Of a stretch of DNA of 64,000 bases, positions 49,345-60,709 are shown one piece after another; within the stretch, counting starts at the first letter, position 1; the number at the start of each line of letters is the position of its first letter. Origin of the DNA: Annona cherimola (Eukaryota; Streptophyta; Magnoliopsida; Magnoliales; Annonaceae); the NCBI GenBank assembly GCA_030490835.1, contig CM059975.1:7963579-8027578 (forward strand). Direction: 5' to 3'. The notes beneath the pieces were generated by a model. It made no database searches, was not told where the DNA came from, and saw only the letters and a program-made list of their open reading frames with translations. Both the position numbers and the translations under genes were made by a program.

Positions 49345-49578
49345 GTCGAACCAAGCACCTCCACCCCGGTGATGTCTTCGTCTTTTGGCTTCCCCCTTGG
49401 CCTCATTCACTTGCAACAGAAAATAGGCGAGACAAAGCCGTCGCGCTCGCTATTCTGAGCAGCCAGAATCCAAGGGTTATCACTGTATCCAATGCCGCCT
49501 TAGGTTCAAACCCACCCATTTCGGATGATATTCTAGCCAAGGCCTTTCAGGTGGGTGATTGATCTTCTTCAACCTTAG
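49345..49578 (+). pseudogene. GLP pseudogene, 3' fragment
   Basis: Fragment matching exon 2 of a GLP from just before cupin box 2 (GDVFVF, then LIHLQQ) to the C-terminus (ISDDILAKAFQV), with frameshifts and a deletion just before the end, and a TAG at 49576-49578. No exon 1 or cupin box 1 remains. Its 3' flank (TGCATGGCAATACA and following) matches the flank of the pseudogene at 17491-19634, showing both descend from one duplicated unit. Unlike that copy, it has no hAT insertion. Confidence 0.8.
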
Positions 49579-50828
49579 TCATGCATGGCAATACAGGACC
49601 CGCAAACAGCTAGGCCGCGTGTTACCACACATATTTCCTAGATTGTTTTGTCTTATTAGTCAAGCAACGCTATGTGCTTTCTCTGAAAATATTGTTATCT
49701 ATATATTAAATTTTTAGCAAAAAAAAATATTATGTACTTGAGGCAACGCTATGTGTTTGCTCTGAAAATATCTGAAAATAATTATTTATGTTGCTAAATT
49801 AAATTTTTTTGTGACAAAAAATATTAAGTATCGCAAAAAGCATGTCATAGAATGTAGATTCTCTGTAGTGTATTATTCTACTACAAGAACTTTTAGATTT
49901 GAGCTCCATGCATGAGGAATCAACGTACGTGGATGAAATGTCCAACGTGCCTAAATTTATTGCATGAGGGCACATCATGCACGTTGTCCGTCTCCATTAA
50001 GATTCCATGGCCCTTTTATGACTCGTCATATATAAATTTCGGCAGAAATATCGACAGAGTAACCAACATATATAGTTGAGGCATAAGTCATGGATTCATT
50101 AGACCTTTCAACTATGTTTTTATCCATTGCTTAATATAGCCTGTTGTCCAATTAGGTATTTATTCATCCCTTCCTGAAGAACCAAAGTTACATAGAATCA
50201 GAAGAGTCCATGTACGGTTGATTTACAATGATTCTCGGTGAACAACCCGCTAGGACGTTATAGTATCAGACATATGGAAGAAGCAAAAACTGCCAAATGG
50301 TGTGCAGTCCAGTTTCCTATTCGCAACACGTGAAGATATCTTATCTTATATATAGATAGAAAGGGTGAGGCCTGTGACTAGATCATGAATTAGAGCGCCC
50401 ACAAGGACAAAACTAGGAGTTCGCTGCTGAGAAAGCTGGTCAAAATGAGGGAGTGCTCTCCAATTTCAAGTGTTTTAATTTCATTTCTGCCCCCAACGAG
50501 GCCATGGCCTCCATGGAGAGGGCGTTCCTAATGCCATCCAGTTTCCAATACTTTGCTACAAACAACGATTGACAGAGATACTTATTTTTTTATGAATAAA
50601 TATAAAATATATAAGTTAGTTTTATAGAAAATGTAAAATAATGATTAAAAATAAATGTAATAATTAATAAACATATGATTATTAAGTGTTTACAATGTCA
50701 ACTAACACAAAAATTAGTGAAGGGTTGGTGGAATTTTTTTTCTTTTTAACCGCGGACACTTAGATTACCCACGGACACTTAGATTAACATATTGGATTCT
50801 GCATTTCTTGACGGGGGCCAGTATAAGG

Positions 50829-51118
50829 TAAACGTTTGCATTTAATTTCAATGCAAATATTTGCATTATCCTTTATTATTTTTTCTTATTTTTGATACTA
50901 ATATATAGGCTCAAACACCTATTTCATATATAAAATTTTACAACGTTTGGAGAATGTTTTATATTTAGTTTTAAATAAAAAAATTTCCAAATTTTATTAA
51001 ATTTTATACATAAGAAATAGGTGTTTAAGCACGCATATTAGTGCCAAAAGGCAAGAAAAATAATAATAAAAGCGTAATCCAAACATTTGCATTGAAATTA
51101 ATACAAATGTTTGCATTG
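50829..51118. mobile_element. Foldback MITE in B'
   Basis: About 290 bp in which the left half (AACGTTTGCATTTAATTTCA ... TCAAACACCTATTTC) is the reverse complement of the right half (GAAATAGGTGTTTAAGC ... AATACAAATGTTTGCATT). In unit B the matching place, about 20853-20896, holds only a stub of the outer end. Confidence 0.7.
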
Positions 51119-51847
51119 GGCCAGCCCCCTTTATTTTATATATCAAACTTTAGGAATGCTGATTTTTTTAGTATCATTAGTATATGTCATAATTTTAGAA
51201 ACAATTTTAAAATCTTCAGTAATTATATATTATTCTAACACTTTTTCAATTGTTAAAAAAATAACAATTACTGCATGACATTTTGGGTGTGGAGTAAACT
51301 TCATGACATTTACATCCAATATGGATGTCTAAACTTCATGACATTTACATCCAATATGGATGTCCTCATGATTGTGCTATTTTTAAATATGAGTAAGAAT
51401 CGACTCCGCTTATTGTATTCCACGAGCCTCTTTTTTATCATGATTATCAGCTTTTAAATCAATATTAATTAACATTTTTAGCCTCATGAGAAAACATTAG
51501 AACTACGTGCTAGCATTATCCTCTTAGGACGTGGCTCCAGGAAATCAATAAAAAACTTGGCAGAAATTACCCTCTTAGCAGATAATATATGGTGTCCGCA
51601 TCGCCTGCAATATTTTAGGATTTTCAGATCCTTTTAGTAATTTCATTGAAATAACATTACTTTCAGAAAATACCTATATTCATGCAAGACAAGAAAACCA
51701 ATCGATATTATATGGGTAGTTGTTTACGAGTCCATCACTAGCTATTACCCACATTTATATTGAATTCATAGTAACCACCAAAGGTATGTTGCTTTATTTA
51801 GACAAACAACGAAATACATCAATAGCTAGCTGTTTGAGAGTCCATCA

Positions 51848-52581
51848 CCAGCTGCTTGTCTGGAACAGAGCTTGCAGTAGGTAAGTGATTTTCTTGTTCA
51901 CCTGAAAAGCCCGGATCCCGACCATGTGCACCTGGGTGCATTAACCTATTTTTTTAGTTTTTTAAAAAATTTTTACCTAAAATGCCACTAATTTTCGAAA
52001 ATAAAAAATAAATATTAAAATACTCCAAAAATAGTAACAATTGATACTCATGTTAAATACACTTAGATTAACAGTTGTATAAAAAAATTAAAAAAAAAAG
52101 ATTAGAATGGGTCTAATGCACCTGGGTGCACTGAAGCTAAATGCACCCGGGTGCAGATGATCGGGTTCCGAAAAGCCCTAGCAAGAATGTTATTCGAGAT
52201 GAGTGGCTTCGAACCAAAGACGACATTGGCTATGGTAATGACGGATTCTGGCCACTTAGACTAGCAATGGCAATGGCGTTTGTCTTGCCAATATTGACCT
52301 GGAAGTGAATGAGGCCAATGGAAAAGCTAGGATGTTACCCGGCCAGAGCACCTTGGGTATGAGACAATTATTAGGATTGGAAGTGACGAAGCTAACAAAG
52401 AGAGTTCCCTCAAAGACTATCAAGATCTCAGTGGCGCCATGGTGGGTTTGGGAAGGATTTTGGCCGCCATACGGTGTGTAGTCAAGTCAAACCAAGGAGA
52501 TGTCGAGTGTGTTGTGTTCAACTAGCTAGTTCACCGTCACTTGGGTCACATTAGATCCAACCTTATTTGTTGTTGTGTCCC
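51848..52581 (-). pseudogene. GLP pseudogene, truncated and split by a MULE-type MITE
   Basis: Minus-strand relative of GLP-3 exon 2. The stop codon position has become CCA on plus (51848-51850), a 257-bp element with 9-bp TSDs sits in the C-terminal coding part (51913-52169), and many indels follow. Homology to GLP-3 stops at 52581, inside the segment for the DTTTSK region, where the sequence switches to DNA related to 27163 onward. The N-terminal part of exon 2, the intron and exon 1 are missing. The switch point shows a 4-bp TCCC overlap. It is non-functional. Confidence 0.85.
51913..52169. mobile_element. MULE-type MITE in a GLP pseudogene
   Basis: 257 bp with inverted ends of about 28 bp (GGATCCCGACCATGTGCACC against GGAACCCGATCATCTGCACC) and a perfect 9-bp TSD GAAAAGCCC (51904-51912 and 52170-52178), the TSD size of Mutator-like elements. 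A relative lies at 28868-29119. Confidence 0.85.
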
Positions 52582-52884
52582 ATATATATGGTTTTTATAT
52601 TATTTTGATTGTTTTTAATATTTTATGTTCAATTTTAAAAACTAAAAAATAAACTATTTCTCATGTGCCTTAAGTGCACCAGAGTGCATTGAATAGATTA
52701 ACTATATTTAAAGAATATATTTATATCTTTTATTATAAAAGATAAATTAAATCTATATTAATAATTTGGATTTGTTTTAGATATCCTTTGAGACCTATTC
52801 TTTTCTGATGGAAGATATTTTTTTATTTAAAACCTACCTACCTAGGAATAAAAATAGAAAATTATCCTATACACGCTCAGTAGG

Positions 52885-55800
52885 TGTAGCGCCCCCAACC
52901 CACAAGTGCGCCACCGCGTCGTGGTACCTTACTCCACTGATCTTTTTAGTTAGTGAAATTTATGAATGAAACCAAAGTTTCATTACTTATACGAGCGGAA
53001 GCTTTTCTTAATTTGTTGGGAAATCAGCCTGAATTTTTTTTCTTCTTTTTAGAACCTATATTGGTTTTATTTTATTAACTAAAATCTAGTAGCATATCGT
53101 TTATACTAGCATGTTTGGGCGATACAAAACTTGATAGTCAATACAATTCCAACATTTTCTACTAATTAACTCACATTTACTTCAATTCAAACTAATTCAT
53201 TCTTTATACAATCATATTTCATATGAAAAACTAACTACTATATTTAACAACAACATAAAATAGTTAAATATAATACATACTCACAATTATAATGATTACA
53301 ATCTCATGAATCCAAATTCATCAAAAATATTAAAAATCAATATCTTCACTGTTCAACTAGCAGTGAAGGTTCTTCTATCAAATCTGCATCATCTGCACTC
53401 ACTGATTAGTTGAAAACAATAAATATAAAATACTTAGTAAGCAAACATTTAGAGATAAACAATTTTCAAATTCCATGGCATTAACTGAAATCATAAAACT
53501 CTTAAAATCTCATTATGCATGTGTGATAATGAGATGAATGCACACACATGCATCATTCCATAACTTATTTCTCGTTTGGCAGATGACACTTATCAAGTGA
53601 TCACCCGCCCATGCGTCAGACGCACCGACCAGGCAACGTCAAGGACAGACTACCTGTCCAATTACAACCTTGACAAAGCCTCATTCATGAGTTCTACTCA
53701 CACGTGTATTTTATGCATTTATGGCATGAATTGAGTCTTGCCAATTCAACATGATAATAGGGTTTATACATGAAAATCAAGTTGTAAAAATATTTCAAGT
53801 ATACATTCTTTTTGTAAAACCTATGCACTAGGTAATGATCATCCCTAAGTATATTTTCAATGCATGTCAATTTAAAGAAATATTTAAATAAAACAAACTC
53901 ATTAGCAAATAACCTTTCTTAAAATAAAAAGGCAATAACAGAATTTTCTTACCATAAAATTCTTTGAACAAAAAAAATCTTGAAGTACTTGCTTACTTCT
54001 TCCCTTTAGTATTCCTCCATTTCCCTTTACACTTTCCTTCATCTTTCCTTTACCCCTTCTTATTATAGCCAACAAAGAATAAATTTAAGCATTTATTTCG
54101 CCTTATACACATACTTATTTCATGATTAATTATGCATCTAACTACATACTTTTTCGAGATCGTTGGATATGGAGTTCAAGTATTCACGAACTTGAAATCT
54201 CCTTATCCGAAGTTCCTAACTCCTTTTAAACTTAACCACACTTTCAAATTAGATGAATCATAGCCTTACAAGTTAACTACCCTTGAAATACCCTTAATAC
54301 TCAAACTTGAACTGAATATGAAATTTCTTACTTTTTAAGCTATTTAAACTTTATACCATCCCACATTTAACTTACATTTGAATAAGTTTATAAATTGCAT
54401 TAGTTTTGCATTTAACACTTAACTAATAATTGTAATTCGAGTTTTAACTTTATATGTAACACATAATGAAAATATAAGCTTAGTAGAGCTTCTACCATTA
54501 TTTATACAACTTAAAAGTTAGTATATTTCATTTTCATTTTGTCTTCATAAAAATTTATATTTCAAACAGTAAATTCATCTACTACAACTTAAATCTCATT
54601 TACACATAATAGGATTACCCACATTGACGCATTCATTGGGTTCCCAATTACTTACATTTTTTCTTTAAAATCTCAATCATTTAATTCAATTTAACTATCT
54701 AATAACAACTGAGATCATTTGATATATTAACTAATAACCTTATTTTACCCAAAAAATATATCTTATTTCCTTCCATTTTATTTAAAATCTTGATTTAGTC
54801 CTTTTAATATGACTTACACACATTAAGGAATCATCCCACACTTGGACAAACATCTTATCCTCATTTAAGACATCAATACATGAAATTCAACACAGTGACA
54901 TCATAAAAATTAATTTAATCTTAATCTTTAAGTATTTCATTCTTATGATTTATAAATTTTAAATTGTATTATATCTGAAATTTCATGTATTATAGGCTAT
55001 TAAAGCCTCTTCATCCTTTTGTATTCAAAAATACACTAAGATAACTCATATATGCATAAACTTTGCATTTAATATATAAATTAAAACATATGGAATAATA
55101 GACCTTTCACTCGATATATAATTGATGTTTTCATATTGTAAGGTCATTTGAACTTAAGATAGCCTTTATAGCCTTTTTTCCACTTTCCTTCAAAACATAA
55201 CCATCAAACCTTAATTACCCATATAAAAATAACTTAACTTGATATTTTAAATTACCCAACATGCTTACCAATTTCATAATTAATTCCATTTTACTCTTAT
55301 TTAACTCTCCCACTTGCTTAAAATGCATCATTTTTTTCGCTTCATTTCAATTTTATTTCTTTTCTATATAAAGCATATGAGTTAATCTAATAAATTTGTT
55401 TTCATAGCCAAACAACCTATTAACTAGGTCATTTCACTTAAATCTCAACACTCATAGCTTAACATATAATACCTCATTATCTAATCATTAAAATAATCAT
55501 AATTATATAAATACAATAATTAAATGCCTAAAAATTAATATTCAAGCTCATAACCTCAATTTAATTGTTAGATTTTCCCCAACTTTCCTTTACTTCCATT
55601 TATCTAACTTATAATTTGTCATTTCATCATCATTTATATGTATTATACCTTTTTTAAAAAATAATAATTATAACCCATTTAGTATAGCCAAATTCATCAT
55701 ATATGCTCCTGCCTAAATTTGACATTCATTTAGGCTTACCTGAAATTCTTATATACATATATATTTTTAATAATTATAATTTTTATTAACCACCCATTTA

Positions 55801-57471
55801 TCACAAATAAATTATATATCATGCTTCTAAAATTAAAATTAATTATTTAGGAGTCATCTTTAAACCTAAATTCATCACCCATACACTGATGAGAGAGTTT
55901 TAAGCTTTAAAATTTAGGGATTTTACTGCCTTTCATTTTCACATGATATAAATTCAGTAAATTTAATATTTTGAAATCATTTTAGTAATTGCCAACAATT
56001 CATATACATGTCATATTAATGCTACCCATTCATTCATTTTTTTTCATATTTATTTGACACCAAAGTGATATAAAATTCACCTCGTACACATTTAGTTAAA
56101 AGAAATCATATACCTCCATACAAATTTCCTAACTATCCAATTTTGTTTATCATATATGTCAAGATTTTGGCTTCAAGATTTGCACATTTTAATCTAAATC
56201 CATATTCATATATTATTAAATTACTAAACTTAATGTTTACAAGCAACAACACATACCCGTAACATATATATCCACCTGCTCTTATTTTTTCACTCAATTT
56301 CCACATCCAAATGGGTTCAAAATTATTTATAAATCATCCCATACATAAATAGTATAAAAGCCCTATGCCTAGGCCATGATTTTAGGGTTTCCCCATATTC
56401 AAGGTATGATGAAAATTTTGAATTTTCTTTCCAACCCAAGATCATACATATAATTTTTGCAAATAATACATCCCAACATCATTTAAATACATTATATAGC
56501 AATTTGGGGAAAAAATATTAAAAAATTTTAACTCTTGAAATTTTGGATTTATGCATAGGATTCGATTTTCACATTCCATATACATTATTCGCCTCCCAAA
56601 ATGAAGATCTACGTGAATCTACGAAAACCCTCATGATTCCTACCCATTTTAGGAAGAAATTTCAAAACCCTAAGTCACCATTCCATAGCCACAAATCCGA
56701 ATTTTTCATCCCATTTTCTATAATTCTTCTCTTCATTCTTATAGATCTACTCCTATTTAACAAAATTCCCATGATTTTCAAAAGATTGGAAAGAAAATTT
56801 CGAAAATCAACAAAAACCCATCTTCCTTACCTACGGCTGGAGACGGGGTGGACAGTGGCGATGGCTAGCACCGGCGACGGCGTGTAGACGGCATCGGAGT
56901 CATGTAGCCAGCTCCTCGTCTCCCCCTCCTCTCCTTCTCTTTCTCCTTCTCTTTCTCTTTTTTTTTTTTCTCCTCTCCCCTGCTTGTTTTCCCCTCTCTG
57001 TTTATGTGATGGGAGAGAAAGGGGCTGCCTTATGTGGCCCCACTTAAGGTAGTGCACACGTACACACGTGCAGCTACCCCTCGTATTTTTTTTTATTTTT
57101 CTTATATATGTCCATGTATATATTTATATGTCATGAATCAAAATATTTTAAATTTTATAACTTATACCCACCATATGCATTTAAGCCATTAAATCATGGT
57201 CGTTTATTAATTTAAATAAATTAATTACTTAAATTAAACCATTTGACAAAAATTCATTAATTAATCTAAAATTAAATAATACATTTTATTATTATTCTAT
57301 TCAACATTAACACTCTAACTCATCTTTATTTATTTATTAATTCTCCCTTTCTTATTTTATAATTTTAGGCCATTAATAAAATTCTAATTTTATTAATTAC
57401 ATGACCCAAAATTTTCATTTATATATGTCACCTACTTATGGGTTGCAAATCTAAAACTTATGGGTACTACA
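52885..57471 (-). mobile_element. 4.59-kb solo LTR, complete
   Basis: Starts TGTAGCGCCCCC and ends GGGTACTACA, bounded on both sides by the direct repeat GTAGG (52880-52884 and 57472-57476). No pol-like frame occurs inside, so it is a solo LTR left by LTR-LTR recombination or a very degenerate element. The related site at about 27476 reads AAGTAGGACGAC with no insertion, giving the empty-site structure. The block near 53580-53680 (GACACTTATCAAGTGATCAC) and the one near 56820-56900 have counterparts in the gypsy 3' LTR at 34820 and 36140, which places it in a related Ty3/gypsy group. Confidence 0.88.
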
Positions 57472-58184
57472 GTAGGACGACACGAATTGCACCCCAGAGG
57501 TAGGCAAGGGATGTTCCTGGTCATCGAATTTGGTGCGGTGGGGAGGTCGAATTTAAGGAAGACGAGAGAGGTAGGAAGTTTTCTTCTTGTGGCGGCAACA
57601 AAACGCAACGCCAAGCAGGAGTTGCAGTTTCGATGACGTGGATGATGAGAAGGTCGCCGGCAGGAAGATGATGCTCTCGTTAATTTATGGTGCTCCGGCA
57701 ATGCACTAAATCTCCCTATGACCAATATATGTTTGGATGATCACAACCATTGATGTAGCTTGTAGCTTAGTTCAATCTTCTTCTTCTTTTTGAAAGAATA
57801 GCTTAGTTCAAGCTTAGTTAACCCAGTAGATGTCCCCAAATCATCTTGTATATGCTTGATCTTATTGTTTTTCACAGCGTGGATCCCTGATGCTAATTTG
57901 AACTGTCAGATTTTCTTTGAAAACAGTAATTGGCATATAAGTGATGGTTTCACTTAAATAACAATCATTGATATAGATATATATTGTATGCATGGTGAGA
58001 GTAAAAAATTACCGGTAGATATTTGAGATGGGCTATTTAAAATAATTGTTATATTTATTCCGTGTAAGATAAAAAATAATTGATATGTATATTTTTGTAT
58101 TTGTCATATAAATGATGGGCAATGCAAATTTGTTAGAGATGTAAAATATGATGAGCCAAGACACAATTAAATGTACATGTGTCT

Positions 58185-58461
58185 ACCAACCGAGCTGTGC
58201 TCAGTTGGTCAGCGCTGGTGCCGTGAATTCCGGGCAGCGTTGTGGTCGTGGGTTCGATTCCCCGAAATGACAAGAAATTATTTGTGGGAGCTGTGGTCTC
58301 CCGTCTGGTTGGTTGTGGGAGTAGTGGTCTCCCGTTTGGTGGTTGGAAGCTGTGTCTTCCTGATTATTGGGTGGAGCAATGTCTCCAGAGTTGTAAGAAT
58401 GTCTCAGGCTTTCACTATGATATGTGTTGAGATGTATATAAATGTATTCCAATCAAAAAAA
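58185..58461 (+). mobile_element. tRNA-derived SINE
   Basis: 277 bp, beginning with a tRNA-like head: RNA polymerase III A box TGTGCTCAGTTGG at 58196-58208 and B box GGTTCGATTCC at 58251-58261. It ends in an A-rich tail and is bounded by a perfect 16-bp TSD starting AAATGTACATG (58169-58184 and 58462-58477). The same site at about 3330-3350 has a single copy of the target and no insertion. Open frames crossing it (58171-58527) are not genes. Confidence 0.92.
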
Positions 58462-59534
58462 AAATGTACATGTGTCTTGCCACGTATGGCCAGAGCAGAT
58501 GCTGACGCGAGTTTAAGAATAATGTGATACGACATGTGTACTGACGCGGTGTAAAGAGAATAATACTAAAAAAGATAAACTAGTTCTATGAGTAGTTGTG
58601 TAGAAATAATTAGAAAATAAGACAGTTGTATTTGAAAGATATAAGGAAATAATTTTAAAATATTGGAGTTATAGAAAGAGAAAAGTGTTAGATTGAAAAG
58701 TTTCAGTTTAATATTTTCTTCTCATTGTCAAACACAACCTTGTTTAGCTGTCTATTGGAATGTTATATGAAAATTGTAAAAATATCACATAGCCTGATTG
58801 CAATGCCAATTGAGAAGATTGCAAAATACTCATAAATATATATACATGTATCTTATGTATGATAGGCCTGACCCACTTAACGCGTGACTACACAAATATT
58901 TTTTATTCAACATTCTGCCTGTCCACCAAGGTTATGGTCATTGCCACAAACATTTTACGTCTCCAGCTTGTTGTTGGTGTCGATTGCCCCTAATGCAAAT
59001 TATGTGCGCGAATATTGACCGCCAAAATATCTTTTTTTTCTGATAAGGGTCAAAATCGTTTTTAGTTAATGAGATTTGTCGCAGCCAGTTACAAGCGTAT
59101 GCACACAACATGCATTTACCATAACTACTTGTGATAGGACCATTCACTTCTTATTTCGTTCATCTTTTTAATTAAATAAAAGTTAATTGTATCTTATACA
59201 TAATCAAACTTTTTATTTATTGAGGGCTTATATATATTTCCTGTCCACCAATACACTGCATTGAATTCCAACTTCAGATGGGGGACGGTTTCCTTCTTAC
59301 TTCATCTTTTTAATTTGTTCTGGCACATGCTTCTGGATATCCATAACTCGTTCCTGGGATGAATTCAACGAGATATATTAGGTGTACCAAATATTGTAGT
59401 AGTCAATCAGAAGCGATGGCAGCTTAAATTATAAGTAGGTTTTACAGCCATTAGACGACTGCGTCCGCAGCTACGAGTACGTCTAATTGCAGACCATTTC
59501 AACAACGTCTGGAAATTAAACTCCCGTCGATCGC

Positions 59535-59542
59535 TATAAATA
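59535..59542 (+). promoter_or_regulatory. TATA box of GLP-5
   Basis: TATAAATA, 82 bp upstream of the ATG at 59624. The position is the same as in GLP-1. Confidence 0.8.
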
Positions 59543-59623
59543 TGTGTTACTTCCTTGCTCTTTTCCCCGCAGCTCCTTTTGCCATCTTTTGTCTTCATTT
59601 TCTTTCAGCTTGTGAGCATCACG

Positions 59624-60414
59624 ATGGCTGCTAACCTCGTTGTAGTTTTCCTTCTCTCTCTGCTTGCCTCCCTCAGTTATGCAGAGGACCCTAGTCCCCT
59701 GCAGGATTTCTGTGTTGCGATCCGCAACCCACCAGGTTGCTGATTAATCCTTTCATTTCTAGTCAATCATCCATCTCTCGTACTTTCTTTTTTTTTAGTG
59801 TTGACTCATTTGTATTTTATTATGCTTGTGGACAAAGAGACTGACTTTGACAAATGGACCTTGCAGTTTTCGTAAACGGGTTTATTTGCAAAGACCCAAA
59901 CCAGGTGGTGGCTGATGATTTCTTCTTCCCGGGTCTGAACATACCCGGAAACACAGAAAACATGGTTGGGTCGAATGTGACCCAAGTGACGGTGAACCAG
60001 CTACCTGGACTCAACACATTGGGGATCTCTTTGGTCCGAATCGACTATGCACCATACGGCCAAAATCCTCCCCACACACACCCTCGCGCTACTGAGATCT
60101 TGACAGTCCTCGAGGGAACTCTCTTGGTTGGCTTCGTCACTTCCAACACTGACAATCGACTCATAACCAAAGTCCTCCAGCCGGGCGATGTCTTCGTCTT
60201 CCCCATTGGACTCATTCACTTCCAGGTGAATATAGGCCACGGCAATGCTATCGCTATCGCTGGTCTGAGTAGCCAAAATCCAGGGGTCATCACCATCGCC
60301 AATGCTGTATTCGGTTCGAAGCCGCCGATCTCGGATGATATCTTGGCCAGGGCTTTCCAAGTGGACAAGAAAATCATCGATTTGCTACAAGCTCCGTTCC
60401 AGACTAGCAGTTAG
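59624..60414 (+). CDS. Germin-like protein, intact, duplicate of GLP-1 (GLP-5)
   Basis: Exons are 59624-59735 and 59867-60414, with the same 131-bp GT-AG intron as GLP-1. The predicted 219-residue protein is identical to that of 4495-5285: signal peptide 1-20, Cys30/Cys45, His107, His109, Glu114, His155 and the NVT sequon at Asn74. The TATA box is at 59535-59542 and the poly(A) signal at 60477-60482. I see no coding difference between the two copies, so they encode the same product and dosage is the only visible consequence. Upstream, this copy carries a SINE at 58185-58461 that the first copy lacks. The gene is either a very recent tandem duplicate or the second haplotype of the same locus left in the assembly. 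Confidence 0.94.
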
Positions 60415-60709
60415 TCATGGATCGTAACCCACAATTTGCCCCTGAGCTTCCACATATCAATCTGGTTGTTTATTTAAATAAAATTACATGTTCGGCATAC
60501 ATACATGTGCATATATTCTGCTAAATAAGTAAAAGGGGGCGTCCTGTTTTTTTTTTTTTTTTTGAATTTCTATTTCTTAATTAAGAGAAATGTGTGGGAA
60601 CTTGGAAATGATTTGAATGCTATGGGCTTTACTAGCCCATTTCTATCACCGTGCCCATTGAACACTTGGGCCTTTTCTCTATCAACGGCCCAGTTCACTC
60701 CCTTCGAGC

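Larger units (their letters stand above)
47262..52581. repeat. Diverged duplicate of unit B (B')
   Basis: Collinear with about 17260-22040: 47262-47355 matches 17260-17490, 49345-49578 the plus-strand pseudogene, 49940-50880 matches 19840-20890, 51250-51840 matches 21010-21545 and 51848-52581 matches GLP-3 exon 2. Insertions specific to this copy are the LTR at 47361, the foldback MITE at 50829 and the MULE-type MITE at 51913. Confidence 0.85.

Noticed and set aside
58190..58262. A tRNA gene suggested by A- and B-box motifs
   Set aside because: No complete acceptor stem or anticodon arm; the 16-bp TSD and A-rich tail show a SINE.
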